Assembly: GCA_030606095.1 (NCBI GenBank)
Contig: JAUWHC010000134.1
Coordinates: forward strand, 1 to 6,979
Origin: Promethearchaeota archaeon
Lineage (GTDB): Archaea > Asgardarchaeota > Lokiarchaeia > Sigyniarchaeales > SOKP01
DNA length: 6,979 bases
Direction of reading: 5' to 3'
Shown here: positions 1 to 5,676 of the stretch, piece after piece
Layout: each line of letters begins with the position of its first letter
Position numbering within the stretch: the first letter of the stretch is position 1
Position numbers and translations under genes: made by a program
The notes under the pieces: generated by a model
The model's database searches: none
Told to the model about the DNA's origin: nothing
The model's input: the letters and a program-made list of their open reading frames with translations, nothing else

Positions 1-31
1 AAATTTTTATTCGAACCTTTTTTATACCATA

Positions 32-544
32 ATGAATATGAGAATTAAACAACGACATTTTATAAAGTCATCAGAAATTAAAAGACTCAAGGATGAGGTT
101 TTAAAGCAATACGACCCAAAATTTATAGAAAGCATATTCCCAAAAAAAGCTAGAGTGGAATTAATTTTAACTGATCATGGTGATTCATTATATGCAATTA
201 ACAATAAATTAACATTATGGAAGTCAAACGAAGGCTACATTCCTGTTTTGACCCTGCTTTTAAATAAGCAAGTAGAGATGAAAAAGATTGTTGTTGACAA
301 AGGAGCCATCAAATATATTGCAAATTCTGCAGATGTAATGATTCGCGGAGTTACTAAAATAGATCCGTCGATAAAAAAGGGCGATATTGTGGTAATTGTT
401 GACGAAAATCACGATAGAGCTTTAGCTATAGGAAAAGCTATGCTTGATTCTAAACAAATGGAAGATAAAAACTCTGGTAAAGTTGTCAAAAACCTTCACA
501 CGATACAAGATAATGTTTGGAAATTTGAAAAGGAATTTAAATAA
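32..544 (+). CDS. PUA-domain RNA-binding protein (archaeal MCT-1/Tma20-like)
   Basis: 170 residues. The C-terminal half (about residues 84-163) is a PUA domain: it reads VVDKGAIKYI, then ADVM (100-103), then KKGDIVVIVDE (115-125), then LAIGKAML (131-138), and ends with a LHTIQDNVW-type segment that matches the 'iHyvGDxiW' end of archaeal MCT-1-like proteins. Residues 1-80 correspond to the pre-PUA domain of that family. Family knowledge: eukaryotic MCT-1/Tma20 binds the small ribosomal subunit with DENR in recycling and re-initiation; the archaeal single-gene relatives are presumed cytosolic RNA or ribosome binders. A usual 'GADVMaPG' loop is here S-ADVM-IRG, so the RNA-facing loop may differ. 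ATGs at 32 and 38 are both possible. There is no Shine-Dalgarno sequence, and an AT-rich box at 1-10 suggests a leaderless mRNA. The 3' end overlaps the convergent orphan gene by 8 bases. Family call is firm; exact role is inferred. Confidence 0.88.
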   Translation: MNMRIKQRHFIKSSEIKRLKDEVLKQYDPKFIESIFPKKARVELILTDHGDSLYAINNKLTLWKSNEGYIPVLTLLLNKQVEMKKIVVDKGAIKYIANSADVMIRGVTKIDPSIKKGDIVVIVDENHDRALAIGKAMLDSKQMEDKNSGKVVKNLHTIQDNVWKFEKEFK

Positions 545-827
545 ATTCTCCTTTTAAAATAGTTATTAATTCTTCTTTTTCATCAAATGGCGCGTTGACA
601 AAATAATTACACTCAAGTTCACAGGGAGTTAAATTATAGTGATTGAAGAGTAGCATAATCATTCTGAGTGCGTTTTCCATGAATCCGTTGTCGTCTTGGG
701 CGTCCGTGATTTTCATTAAATCGATTATTGTGTACATTTTCCACATGATTTTTTGGTTTTCGTCGTTCCTAGCTAGTAGAAAATTGTTAAAAATATTCGT
801 ATAGAAATCACATTCGCATACTACCAT
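537..827 (-). CDS. Orphan small protein of unknown function (96 aa)
   Basis: I do not recognise this protein. It is 96 residues, ATG start at 827, predicted soluble and mostly helical, with no signal peptide or membrane segment. It has four cysteines: C4 and C6 near the start and a C-x3-C pair in LTPCELEC (about residues 69-73). The C-terminal quarter is acidic (FDEKEEL). The spacing is not a classical zinc finger, although metal binding is conceivable. No Shine-Dalgarno sequence lies at normal distance; a GGAG sits too far upstream (about 30 bases). Its stop overlaps the 3' end of the PUA gene by 8 bases tail-to-tail, so both transcripts must read into each other. Support for its being real is the long open frame in an otherwise unexplained stretch, an ATG start and an ordinary amino-acid composition; no homology is known to me. 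Confidence 0.55.
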   Translation of the reverse strand: MVVCECDFYTNIFNNFLLARNDENQKIMWKMYTIIDLMKITDAQDDNGFMENALRMIMLLFNHYNLTPCELECNYFVNAPFDEKEELITILKGEFI

Positions 828-928
828 TATTAAGGAATACCTCTGTTAACCCTAATCTCCTTTTTCAATAATCAAGTAACAATAACTTAATCGAATTTTT
901 AAATGAATTTTTTATTGAAGAATATCGT

Positions 929-1201
929 TGCTATATCACAAACTTGCAATGGAAATTTTTCTTATATAACCTAAGGTATTTTTTTTTTAGTAAATGGTGC
1001 TTTCCTGTTTACTTTGTTATTTAAATACTAATTTGGTGATTTTTTGATCATAGAGTATTTGAATAATATGAGTAAATCTATTAATTTTGAATTAAAATTC
1101 GCGTAATACGTGGATATAATACGGATAACACATCAATCTATAATCGCACATAACTTATATTATTTAGATACTACTTAAAGGGTCATTAGCTGCTATATCA
1201 C
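929..1201. repeat. Direct repeat pair TGCTATATCAC (929-939 and 1191-1201)
   Basis: The 11-mer TGCTATATCAC occurs twice on the plus strand, 262 bases apart, within the same intergenic stretch. The flanks do not match, so it is not part of a longer duplication. The second copy runs into the left arm of the palindrome just upstream of the TATA-like box of the 1250 gene. The two copies could be binding sites for one regulator, though chance is not excluded in AT-rich DNA. Confidence 0.35.
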
Positions 1202-1213
1202 GATGACTCGTGA
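1198..1213 (+). promoter_or_regulatory. Palindromic operator candidate, TCACGA-N4-TCGTGA
   Basis: A perfect inverted repeat with 6-base arms (TCACGA at 1198-1203, TCGTGA at 1208-1213) separated by TGAC. It ends two bases before a TATA-like box, where a dimeric archaeal activator or repressor would act on TBP/TFB. It is GC-richer than its surroundings. As RNA it would be only a weak hairpin, and if transcription starts near 1245-1250 it would not be transcribed, which favours a DNA-binding site. Confidence 0.35.
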
Positions 1214-1214
1214 G

Positions 1215-1223
1215 AAATATAAT
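1215..1223 (+). promoter_or_regulatory. Archaeal TATA-like box for the gene starting at 1250
   Basis: AAATATAAT preceded by purine-rich GTGAG (possible BRE). Its centre is about 30 bases upstream of the ATG at 1250, so transcription starting about 26 bases downstream gives a leader of only a few bases. This spacing also supports choosing the ATG at 1250 over the in-frame GTG at 1238. Confidence 0.45.
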
Positions 1224-1249
1224 AAAAGTAAGGTCGTGTGTGTGAAAAA

Positions 1250-1558
1250 ATGAGTATGTACAGAAGTTATCTATTAAAGCAGAATTTCTGGGCCAAAAAA
1301 GGAAATGAAAAAGGGAATGATTTAGTAGGCGAAAAAGTCTTTATAAAACATGACTCTGAATTAGGAGGGATTTACGCAATTATCGACAATAACGATAAGA
1401 AAGGCGTAAAAATCATAACAAATGGAGAAGAGCATTGGTTTAATAACTTTGACAAGTTAGATACATTCCTTAGCCGATTAAAACAAAATGAAGACGATTT
1501 TATGAAGATTCTAAGAAGAAAAAACATTTCTAAAAAGTTAAGAACGCTGGAAATTTAA
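1250..1558 (+). CDS. Orphan small basic protein of unknown function (about 103 aa)
   Basis: I do not recognise the family. I choose ATG 1250; an in-frame GTG at 1238 and an ATG at 1256 are alternatives. The placing of the TATA-like box at 1215-1223 makes 1250 (leaderless or nearly so) the best fit, and there is no Shine-Dalgarno sequence. The middle of the protein alternates hydrophobic and polar residues (GEKVFIKHD, GGIYAIIDN, KGVKIITNG, EEHWF), suggesting a small beta-sheet domain of about 45 residues. It is followed by a helix and a strongly basic tail rich in lysine and arginine (KILRRKNISKKL). There is no signal peptide or membrane segment. The basic tail might contact nucleic acid, but that is speculation. 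It stands alone, convergent with the tryptophanase-family gene. Confidence 0.6.
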   Translation: MSMYRSYLLKQNFWAKKGNEKGNDLVGEKVFIKHDSELGGIYAIIDNNDKKGVKIITNGEEHWFNNFDKLDTFLSRLKQNEDDFMKILRRKNISKKLRTLEI

Positions 1559-1563
1559 TTTGG

Positions 1564-1592
1564 TTTTTACAAATTATCATCTATTCTTTTTT
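1564..1592 (+). terminator. T-tract terminator candidate after the orphan gene
   Basis: Two T-runs (five T at 1564-1568 and six T at 1587-1592) lie just after the stop codon at 1556-1558, without a hairpin. This is the usual archaeal intrinsic termination signal. It would separate this transcript from the convergent gene ending at 1659. Confidence 0.35.
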
Positions 1593-1658
1593 CAATGGAA
1601 TGAGATGAGTTTCTAAGCCATTTTATTGTTAGATTATATTTATAAGATGTTCTTAGAT

Positions 1659-3272
1659 TTAATCGTTGTAAATTGGTTGTAATCCTGATTGAAAGTGGCG
1701 CAATCTTAAGTTAGCACCACGAGAAACTCTTACTTTCGGAATTTTTTCTCGATTGCGATAAAGTTCAGTTACTGCTGCGACTGCGTAATTAATATGAGAA
1801 GGTCCATAGGTATTTCTAGGTACCGCAAATCGAACTAAATTTAAGATACTTTTTCGTTGTTCTGGCGTTTTTTTATCCCACTCAAACGCAAAAGGTCCTA
1901 ATTCACAGGCTCTAATTCCGTAGTGTCTTAAGAGTTCTATACTGAACCCAACTCCACCAAAATCATCCAGCCTTATTTCTATCCCTTTAAAGAATTTATC
2001 CATATTAATATAGACAGCGTGACCGCCCGCAGGAAGCACAACAGGTACGCCATTTTCGGTTAGTTTTCGCGCAAATTCTCGAACTTGTCGTATTCTTTCA
2101 TTAAGGTAAGGTAATTTCACGATTTCATATAATCCTACCGCGAGTGCCATGATGTCGCGCCCGCTTAAACCGCCATATGAGTCGTTTCCAAAAGTTAAAA
2201 TTTGCTTTTCTTTCAATTTAGCTCCGATGTTCCCGTTATTTGAAAATTTCTGGAAAAAAATACTTCTATCTCTAATAAATAAACCGCCCCCTATGTTAGC
2301 AAGTCCATCTTTTTTAAAACTTATAGTAAAACCATCAACGTAAGAAAACATCTCTTGAATTATTTTTAATATGCTAAGGTTATTATACCCTTCTTCAAAT
2401 TCCTTAATGAAAAAAGCGTTTTCTGCGAATCTGCAAGCATCAAAAAAAAGCGGAATCCCATAGCGATGTGCGATTTCGTTAATCGTTTTAATGTTATTCA
2501 TTGAAACGGGTTGACCTGCGGCAGTATTATTAGTAATAGTTAAATATATTAATGGGATGCTATCAGCTCCATTTATTTGGATAAAAGATTCCAATTTTTC
2601 ACTATCCATATTTCCCTTGAAAGGATTTTTAATATCCATTTGATCAGGAGGAAAATCTTCAAATAAGTTTGCGGAGAATAGATTGATTGGATGGAATCCA
2701 TTTGCGGCAATATTTGCTTCAGTTGTATCGAAGTGTCCGTTGTTGAAGATAAAGAAATCTTTATTTGGGCTCTTTTCCTTTAGAATTGGAGCAATAGTCG
2801 AAAATAACAAATGTTCCGCACAACGACCTTGGGGTACTAAAAACGCGTTAGGGCGAGTCAGCTGATGAATTCCCCCGTTAACAAAACCTCCTTCGAACGA
2901 TGTAAGATATAATTCGTCCATTAATTTATTTACATTGGTTTCTCCAGAAAGGATTAAGTTTATAGCGGTTTTTGGTTCATTTCCCCTTTCAAAAGTATCT
3001 CTAATAGCATCAAGAAGAACGTAATATCCTTTGTTACGCCCATAAGATTCATCTCCATGCAAAAGAGCAGCCCACTGTAAGTCCGTCATAGATGAGCTTC
3101 CACTATCAGAAAGAAAATCTAAAACAAGCATATCTGCTGGAAAAGAAAACATACTGTATTCTGTCTTTTTCAAAGCAACTTCTCTCTGCTCTTTAGAAAC
3201 TTCTTTGATATTCCTTACAATCAAAGCGCGTTTAGACGGAATTGGAACGTTTAATTCGTACATAGATTTCAT
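1659..3272 (-). CDS. tnaA: Tryptophanase / beta-eliminating lyase family, PLP enzyme
   Basis: 537 residues. The family splits L-tryptophan to indole, pyruvate and ammonia (tryptophanase) or L-tyrosine to phenol (tyrosine phenol-lyase), using pyridoxal phosphate in the cytosol. Matching segments in order: SDSGSSSMTDLQWAALLHGDESY (55-77), QGRCAEH (148-154, phosphate side), TITNNTAAGQPVS (245-257), FFDACRFAENAFFIK (276-290; D278 should pair with the PLP ring nitrogen), SFKKDGLANIGGG (318-330; K321, second of the KK pair, is the expected PLP lysine), SYGGLSGRD (365-373), a GGHAVYI core segment, AVPRNTY (483-489; substrate-carboxylate arginine) and LRHF (524-527; H526 corresponds to E. coli H463). 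The family is usually near 460-470 residues; the excess is mainly about 43 residues between about 96 and 138, just before the QGR motif. CELG near residue 458 looks more tryptophanase-like than tyrosine phenol-lyase-like, but substrate is not proven. ATG at 3272 is supported by an AT-rich box about 25-32 bases upstream. Confidence 0.9.
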   Translation of the reverse strand: MKSMYELNVPIPSKRALIVRNIKEVSKEQREVALKKTEYSMFSFPADMLVLDFLSDSGSSSMTDLQWAALLHGDESYGRNKGYYVLLDAIRDTFERGNEPKTAINLILSGETNVNKLMDELYLTSFEGGFVNGGIHQLTRPNAFLVPQGRCAEHLLFSTIAPILKEKSPNKDFFIFNNGHFDTTEANIAANGFHPINLFSANLFEDFPPDQMDIKNPFKGNMDSEKLESFIQINGADSIPLIYLTITNNTAAGQPVSMNNIKTINEIAHRYGIPLFFDACRFAENAFFIKEFEEGYNNLSILKIIQEMFSYVDGFTISFKKDGLANIGGGLFIRDRSIFFQKFSNNGNIGAKLKEKQILTFGNDSYGGLSGRDIMALAVGLYEIVKLPYLNERIRQVREFARKLTENGVPVVLPAGGHAVYINMDKFFKGIEIRLDDFGGVGFSIELLRHYGIRACELGPFAFEWDKKTPEQRKSILNLVRFAVPRNTYGPSHINYAVAAVTELYRNREKIPKVRVSRGANLRLRHFQSGLQPIYND

Positions 3273-3294
3273 AATACTACCATCAGAATTTTGT

Positions 3295-3307
3295 TTTAAA
3301 GTTATAA
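3295..3307 (-). promoter_or_regulatory. Archaeal TATA-like box of the tryptophanase-family gene
   Basis: On the minus strand TTATAAC is followed directly by TTTAAA. The two halves are centred about 32 and 25 bases upstream of the ATG at 3272, the distance expected for a leaderless or very short-leader archaeal mRNA. No attenuator-like leader peptide (as in the bacterial tnaC system) is visible between box and start. Confidence 0.4.
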
Positions 3308-3500
3308 TTTATTGTTAAAAATAGAAATCGTACATCATTACTTTTAGATAATTAATAGAAGGTATAAAAATTTTATATATTAAAAGTTAATTCAAAAGAA
3401 AACTTAGACATAAAAACATGAAAATAAACTTTTGATTCTTGAAGGAAGAATAATGGTTTTTTTCTTATATTTACTTCTTCTTTTGTTAAAAGTATGAATA

Positions 3501-4394
3501 CTATTGATTTTTTAAGGTCTTTTTCATAAATTTACTCCAGTCCCATTTTTTTGCTGCTAATTCGAGAATTTCATCTGGAATTACATCAATATTTTTATAA
3601 CCTTTTTCAAAAGCTAGTTGATTAGCAAATGTCAAGAATAAAAACTGTATAGCTCGACCTGTATTAATACTCTGGAGCATAGCTCTTGCCATTATTCCCC
3701 CTTCTTTTAAAAATCCGCTTCTAATATAAGCTTTATTTATCAATTCGATATTATAATCTATCGATCTTAATTGCGCCTCCCAATGATCTTTTTTCCATTC
3801 CATAACCGCGTAATGAGCTCCGATTTTTCCGTTTAAAGGATTTCCAACCGATCCTGGATTTAAAACAAGGTATCCATTAATTTTTTGATTAAAGGAGACA
3901 TGATTATGAGCAAAAATTAGAATTGATTGATTTAATGATTTAAGATGTGAATCAAACATGTCTTTATCATTATAAGGGTGTAAAATTCCTGATGTGTCTA
4001 TAGGAGACATTTTCTGAAATAATCTATGGATCATATATATATCATCAGTATCAGGAATAGTGACAATTTTTTCTTCAGGGAGTGATTTAATAAACTTTAA
4101 TGAATCATTATCGAGACGTTCATAAGCCCATCGTGTAGGACTCCATTGCTTACTTGTATACCATCCAGAATTTGTTGGATTTGAATAAATATTAATAAGA
4201 TAATCCTCAAAATTCCCTCGTATGAAATGGGTATTAAGAGCGCGCAATCGTTTAATAACTTCTAAAGGATAAGGTCCCCCAGATATATCACCTGCAACCA
4301 ATATTTGATTAATGTTTTCATCTTCTATTTCTGTCAAAACCGCATTAAGTGCCGGGAGATTACCATGAATATCGGCAAGAACTGCAACTTTCAT
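3501..4394 (-). CDS. YfcE/MJ0936-like metallophosphoesterase with C-terminal extension
   Basis: 297 residues of the calcineurin-like phosphoesterase fold, a soluble two-metal phosphatase or phosphodiesterase. Motifs: DIHGN (8-12; D8 and H10 bind metal), GDISGGP (35-41; D36 bridges metals), RGNFED (59-64; N61 kept, the classical His of GNH[DE] is Phe here, a common variation in this subgroup), IH (122-123; H123), AHNH (162-165, replacing the usual GHTH but keeping H163 and H165), and NPGSVG (179-184), typical of the YfcE-like group. All expected metal ligands are present, so it should be active. Residues from about 215 to 297 are a helical extension not needed for the fold, ending in an IPDEILELAAKKWDW segment. 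The natural substrate cannot be read from sequence. ATG at 4394 lies about 24 bases from a TATA-like box. It is on the same strand as the tryptophanase-family gene but 228 bases away, with that gene having its own promoter. Confidence 0.88.
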   Translation of the reverse strand: MKVAVLADIHGNLPALNAVLTEIEDENINQILVAGDISGGPYPLEVIKRLRALNTHFIRGNFEDYLINIYSNPTNSGWYTSKQWSPTRWAYERLDNDSLKFIKSLPEEKIVTIPDTDDIYMIHRLFQKMSPIDTSGILHPYNDKDMFDSHLKSLNQSILIFAHNHVSFNQKINGYLVLNPGSVGNPLNGKIGAHYAVMEWKKDHWEAQLRSIDYNIELINKAYIRSGFLKEGGIMARAMLQSINTGRAIQFLFLTFANQLAFEKGYKNIDVIPDEILELAAKKWDWSKFMKKTLKNQ

Positions 4395-4413
4395 TTTATT
4401 TTTAGTTGGTTTT

Positions 4414-4423
4414 CTATTTTTAA
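4414..4423 (-). promoter_or_regulatory. Archaeal TATA-like box of the metallophosphoesterase gene
   Basis: TTAAAAATAG on the minus strand, centred about 24 bases upstream of the ATG at 4394, fits leaderless transcription. The surrounding DNA is very AT-rich, so the exact box is uncertain. Confidence 0.35.
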
Positions 4424-4547
4424 TTACTTTAATTATTCAAAAATAAGTGGTTTCTCTTTCATTTCAATTATTTTAAATTTTCAGGTTTCTAATGAAGTAA
4501 GCAATATTAAATTAAAAAATTATTCTATGAGTAACTTCATTTGTCTT

Positions 4548-4566
4548 AAAAAAAGGATAGAAAAAA
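4548..4566 (-). terminator. T-tract terminator candidate after the mobile-element-like gene
   Basis: Read on the minus strand, six T (4566-4561) and then seven T (4554-4548) lie 50-70 bases past the stop codon at 4617-4619, without a hairpin. This is consistent with archaeal T-tract termination ahead of the metallophosphoesterase promoter. Confidence 0.35.
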
Positions 4567-4616
4567 TAGAATAATTTTGTCTTATATTTAAAATTAATAA
4601 TTGTTTTAAAACCTCG

Positions 4617-5141
4617 TTATTTCTCGATTGATTTGATGAAGTGCTTGTCTATCGTAAAATTCCCCGTAAAGTCCGAACGAACCGTTATGGTTTTCTTGTT
4701 TACTCTAATTATCTCGTACCATCTATCGTCGAGGTAAGAAAACACTTTCTTTCCTTTCGCCTTAGCTTCGATTAATTTAGGCGTGATCATTTCTCGGTAC
4801 TCTTGCCTTCTCTCCTCGGCAGTTTTGGTTTTCTTCAAGTTTACGTATTGCCCTACGACCCTATCTACTGCCCTATCTGCTTTTTTGTATCTCTCGTAAG
4901 TGTTTCTTTCGATGCTCTCTCTTTTGTCGAAATTACCTTTGTAATTTGAACTTCCCGTGATAGTCATTGAAGGCGCTGCTTGTTTGCCTCTTAAATCTGC
5001 TAAGATTTTGTTGAATACCTCTTTTCTATACCTATCGATCGCGTCTAGAACGTCTTCCGGTGCGTCTTCAATGTTGTTTAATTTTAGCCTCCTTTTTATG
5101 CCATCTTCTTTATTTTTAACGTAACCTTGAAAATCAGTGTT
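4617..5141 (-). CDS. Phage/plasmid-type accessory protein, apparently 5'-truncated
   Basis: The convincing protein runs from about 5141 to the stop at 4617 (about 174 residues). It has a helical N-terminal part (DAPEDVLDAIDRYRKEVF), then APSMTITGSSNYKG, a charged coiled-coil-like stretch of about 60 residues (ERNTYERYKKADRAVDRVV), and a C-terminal domain with KVFSYLDDRWYEIIRVNKK and TITVRS. The 'pS..TGpsnY' motif plus a 'Wy.V.rvNkKtvTV' tail is an arrangement I recall from phage and plasmid proteins of unknown function (DUF3560-like or polyvalent-protein partners); that is memory, not a search. The frame stays open to a TTG at 5366, but residues before about 5141 are the antisense of helicase code and should not be counted. 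No ATG with a ribosome site exists upstream; the first ATG (4967) falls inside the conserved region. AGGAGG near 5090 is codon content (Arg-Arg) with no start at useful distance. Probably a remnant of an integrated element, not a functional gene. Confidence 0.55.
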   Translation of the reverse strand, partial: NTDFQGYVKNKEDGIKRRLKLNNIEDAPEDVLDAIDRYRKEVFNKILADLRGKQAAPSMTITGSSNYKGNFDKRESIERNTYERYKKADRAVDRVVGQYVNLKKTKTAEERRQEYREMITPKLIEAKAKGKKVFSYLDDRWYEIIRVNKKTITVRSDFTGNFTIDKHFIKSIEK

Positions 5142-5435
5142 TAATCTGTTTGAGTCTCCAGAACTAAAAAGCCAAAAATTGCCTATTACGACAAAGTGTT
5201 CCGCAGGCAAGGCTGGTTGTTCGCGTATCTGTATCCTGCAATGCAAAGAGCGAACCAAGCTTCGGGTAGACCGATCAGAAAAGAAACGGATAAAGGGGCG
5301 ATCGTATTTATGGACTCGAGGTTTAAAGATAAGATGAGTTGGATTTCTGATTGGGTTAAAAAACAAATAAAAGTTGTTCCCGATAGGAGGGGCGTGCTTG
5401 CCAACGAATTAGAACGATTTTGGTCTGACGCTTAA
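5137..5435 (+). pseudogene. C-terminal remnant of an XPD/Rad3-type DNA helicase
   Basis: The plus strand encodes the end of a superfamily 2 Rad3/XPD-type (DinG-like) helicase, an ATP-dependent 5'-3' DNA helicase family. From 5178 it reads IAYYDKVFRRQGWLFAYLYP, then AMQRANQASGRPIRKETDKG with motif VI QASGRPIR (arginine finger), then AIVFMDSRF, and ends PDRRGVLANELERFWSDA. The upstream piece SPELKSQK, typical of the same family just before 'YYDKxF', lies in another frame (5155-5178). Inserting one A in the five-A run 5174-5178 joins the two, giving ...SPELKSQKIAYYDKVF. Stops at 5128-5130 and 5151-5153 close the two frames, and no helicase sequence (Walker A, DEAH, Fe-S cysteines, motif V) remains upstream, where the minus-strand gene lies instead. 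About 100 of the usual 600 or more residues survive, so it cannot work as a helicase. A GTG at 5196 could start a 79-residue peptide, but it would begin mid-domain. Confidence 0.8.
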
Positions 5436-5676
5436 CTTTCAAGTGCGTATTAGGTTAAAAATATACTGATTAAAATTTTAGATTTTTCTTTACATGGATT
5501 TAGATTGCCTGATTAAACGCTTGCTCTCCAAAAGAAGAAACATTATAATTTTTTCTTTGGAAAAAATAATTACGATTTAGGTTCATAATTTTCCCTCGCT
5601 AATTATTACAAATTAATATAAGATTTATAGAGATAATAAGGATTAAAAGAAATTTACGTGCAAGCTCGAAAGTTAA
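5432..5676. repeat. 9-base inverted repeat at the ends of a convergent intergenic region
   Basis: TTAACTTTC (5432-5440) and its reverse complement GAAAGTTAA (5668-5676) bracket the 232-base spacer between the helicase remnant and the leucine-rich-repeat gene. Each copy contains the stop codon of the adjacent convergent gene. Looser similarity continues inward (GTGCGTA versus GCACGTA after a gap). No reading frame of note lies inside. It may be chance or the trace of a small inverted-repeat element. Confidence 0.25.

Larger units (their letters stand above)
828..1249. other. Long AT-rich non-coding stretch with candidate regulatory sites
   Basis: About 420 bases between two divergent orphan genes, with no credible reading frame. 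It contains an 11-base direct repeat (TGCTATATCAC at 929-939 and 1191-1201), a run of ten T at 979-988, a pair of TAATACG copies 13 bases apart (1104-1110 and 1117-1123), a 6-base-arm palindrome at 1198-1213 and a TATA-like box at 1215-1223. It must hold the promoters of both flanking genes. No tRNA fold or conserved RNA motif could be recognised by eye. Confidence 0.5.

Noticed and set aside
1021..1060. Inverted repeat AAATACT / AGTATTT with a 24-base loop
   Set aside because: Short, AT-only arms with a long loop are expected by chance in this AT-rich spacer.
2149..2343. Plus-strand reading frame of 64 codons
   Set aside because: Lies wholly antisense to the well-supported tryptophanase-family gene and has no recognisable domain.
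2683..2865. Plus-strand reading frame of 60 codons
   Set aside because: Antisense shadow of the tryptophanase-family gene.
4305..4574. Plus-strand reading frame of 89 codons crossing the metallophosphoesterase start
   Set aside because: First third is antisense to the phosphoesterase and the rest is low-complexity Phe/Ile/Asn/Ser translation of AT-rich spacer.
5085..5097. AGGAGG on the minus strand as a Shine-Dalgarno site for the mobile-element-like gene
   Set aside because: It encodes Arg-Arg within the conserved frame and no ATG, GTG or TTG follows at usable distance.
5179..5337. Plus-strand frame starting at 5137 beyond the A-run
   Set aside because: After 5178 the helicase similarity moves to another frame; the rest of this frame is out-of-frame noise.
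5142..5366. N-terminal 75 codons of the minus-strand frame starting at TTG 5366
   Set aside because: They are the reverse complement of helicase coding sequence and cannot be the natural start of the mobile-element-like protein.
5186..5404. Minus-strand reading frame of 72 codons
   Set aside because: Antisense of the helicase remnant; the plus-strand frame has clear helicase motif VI, so this frame is a shadow.
5436..5672. Possible small RNA or gene in the spacer between the helicase remnant and the LRR gene
   Set aside because: No reading frame, tRNA-like fold or GC-rich structured segment could be seen; only AT-rich sequence and the end repeat noted separately.
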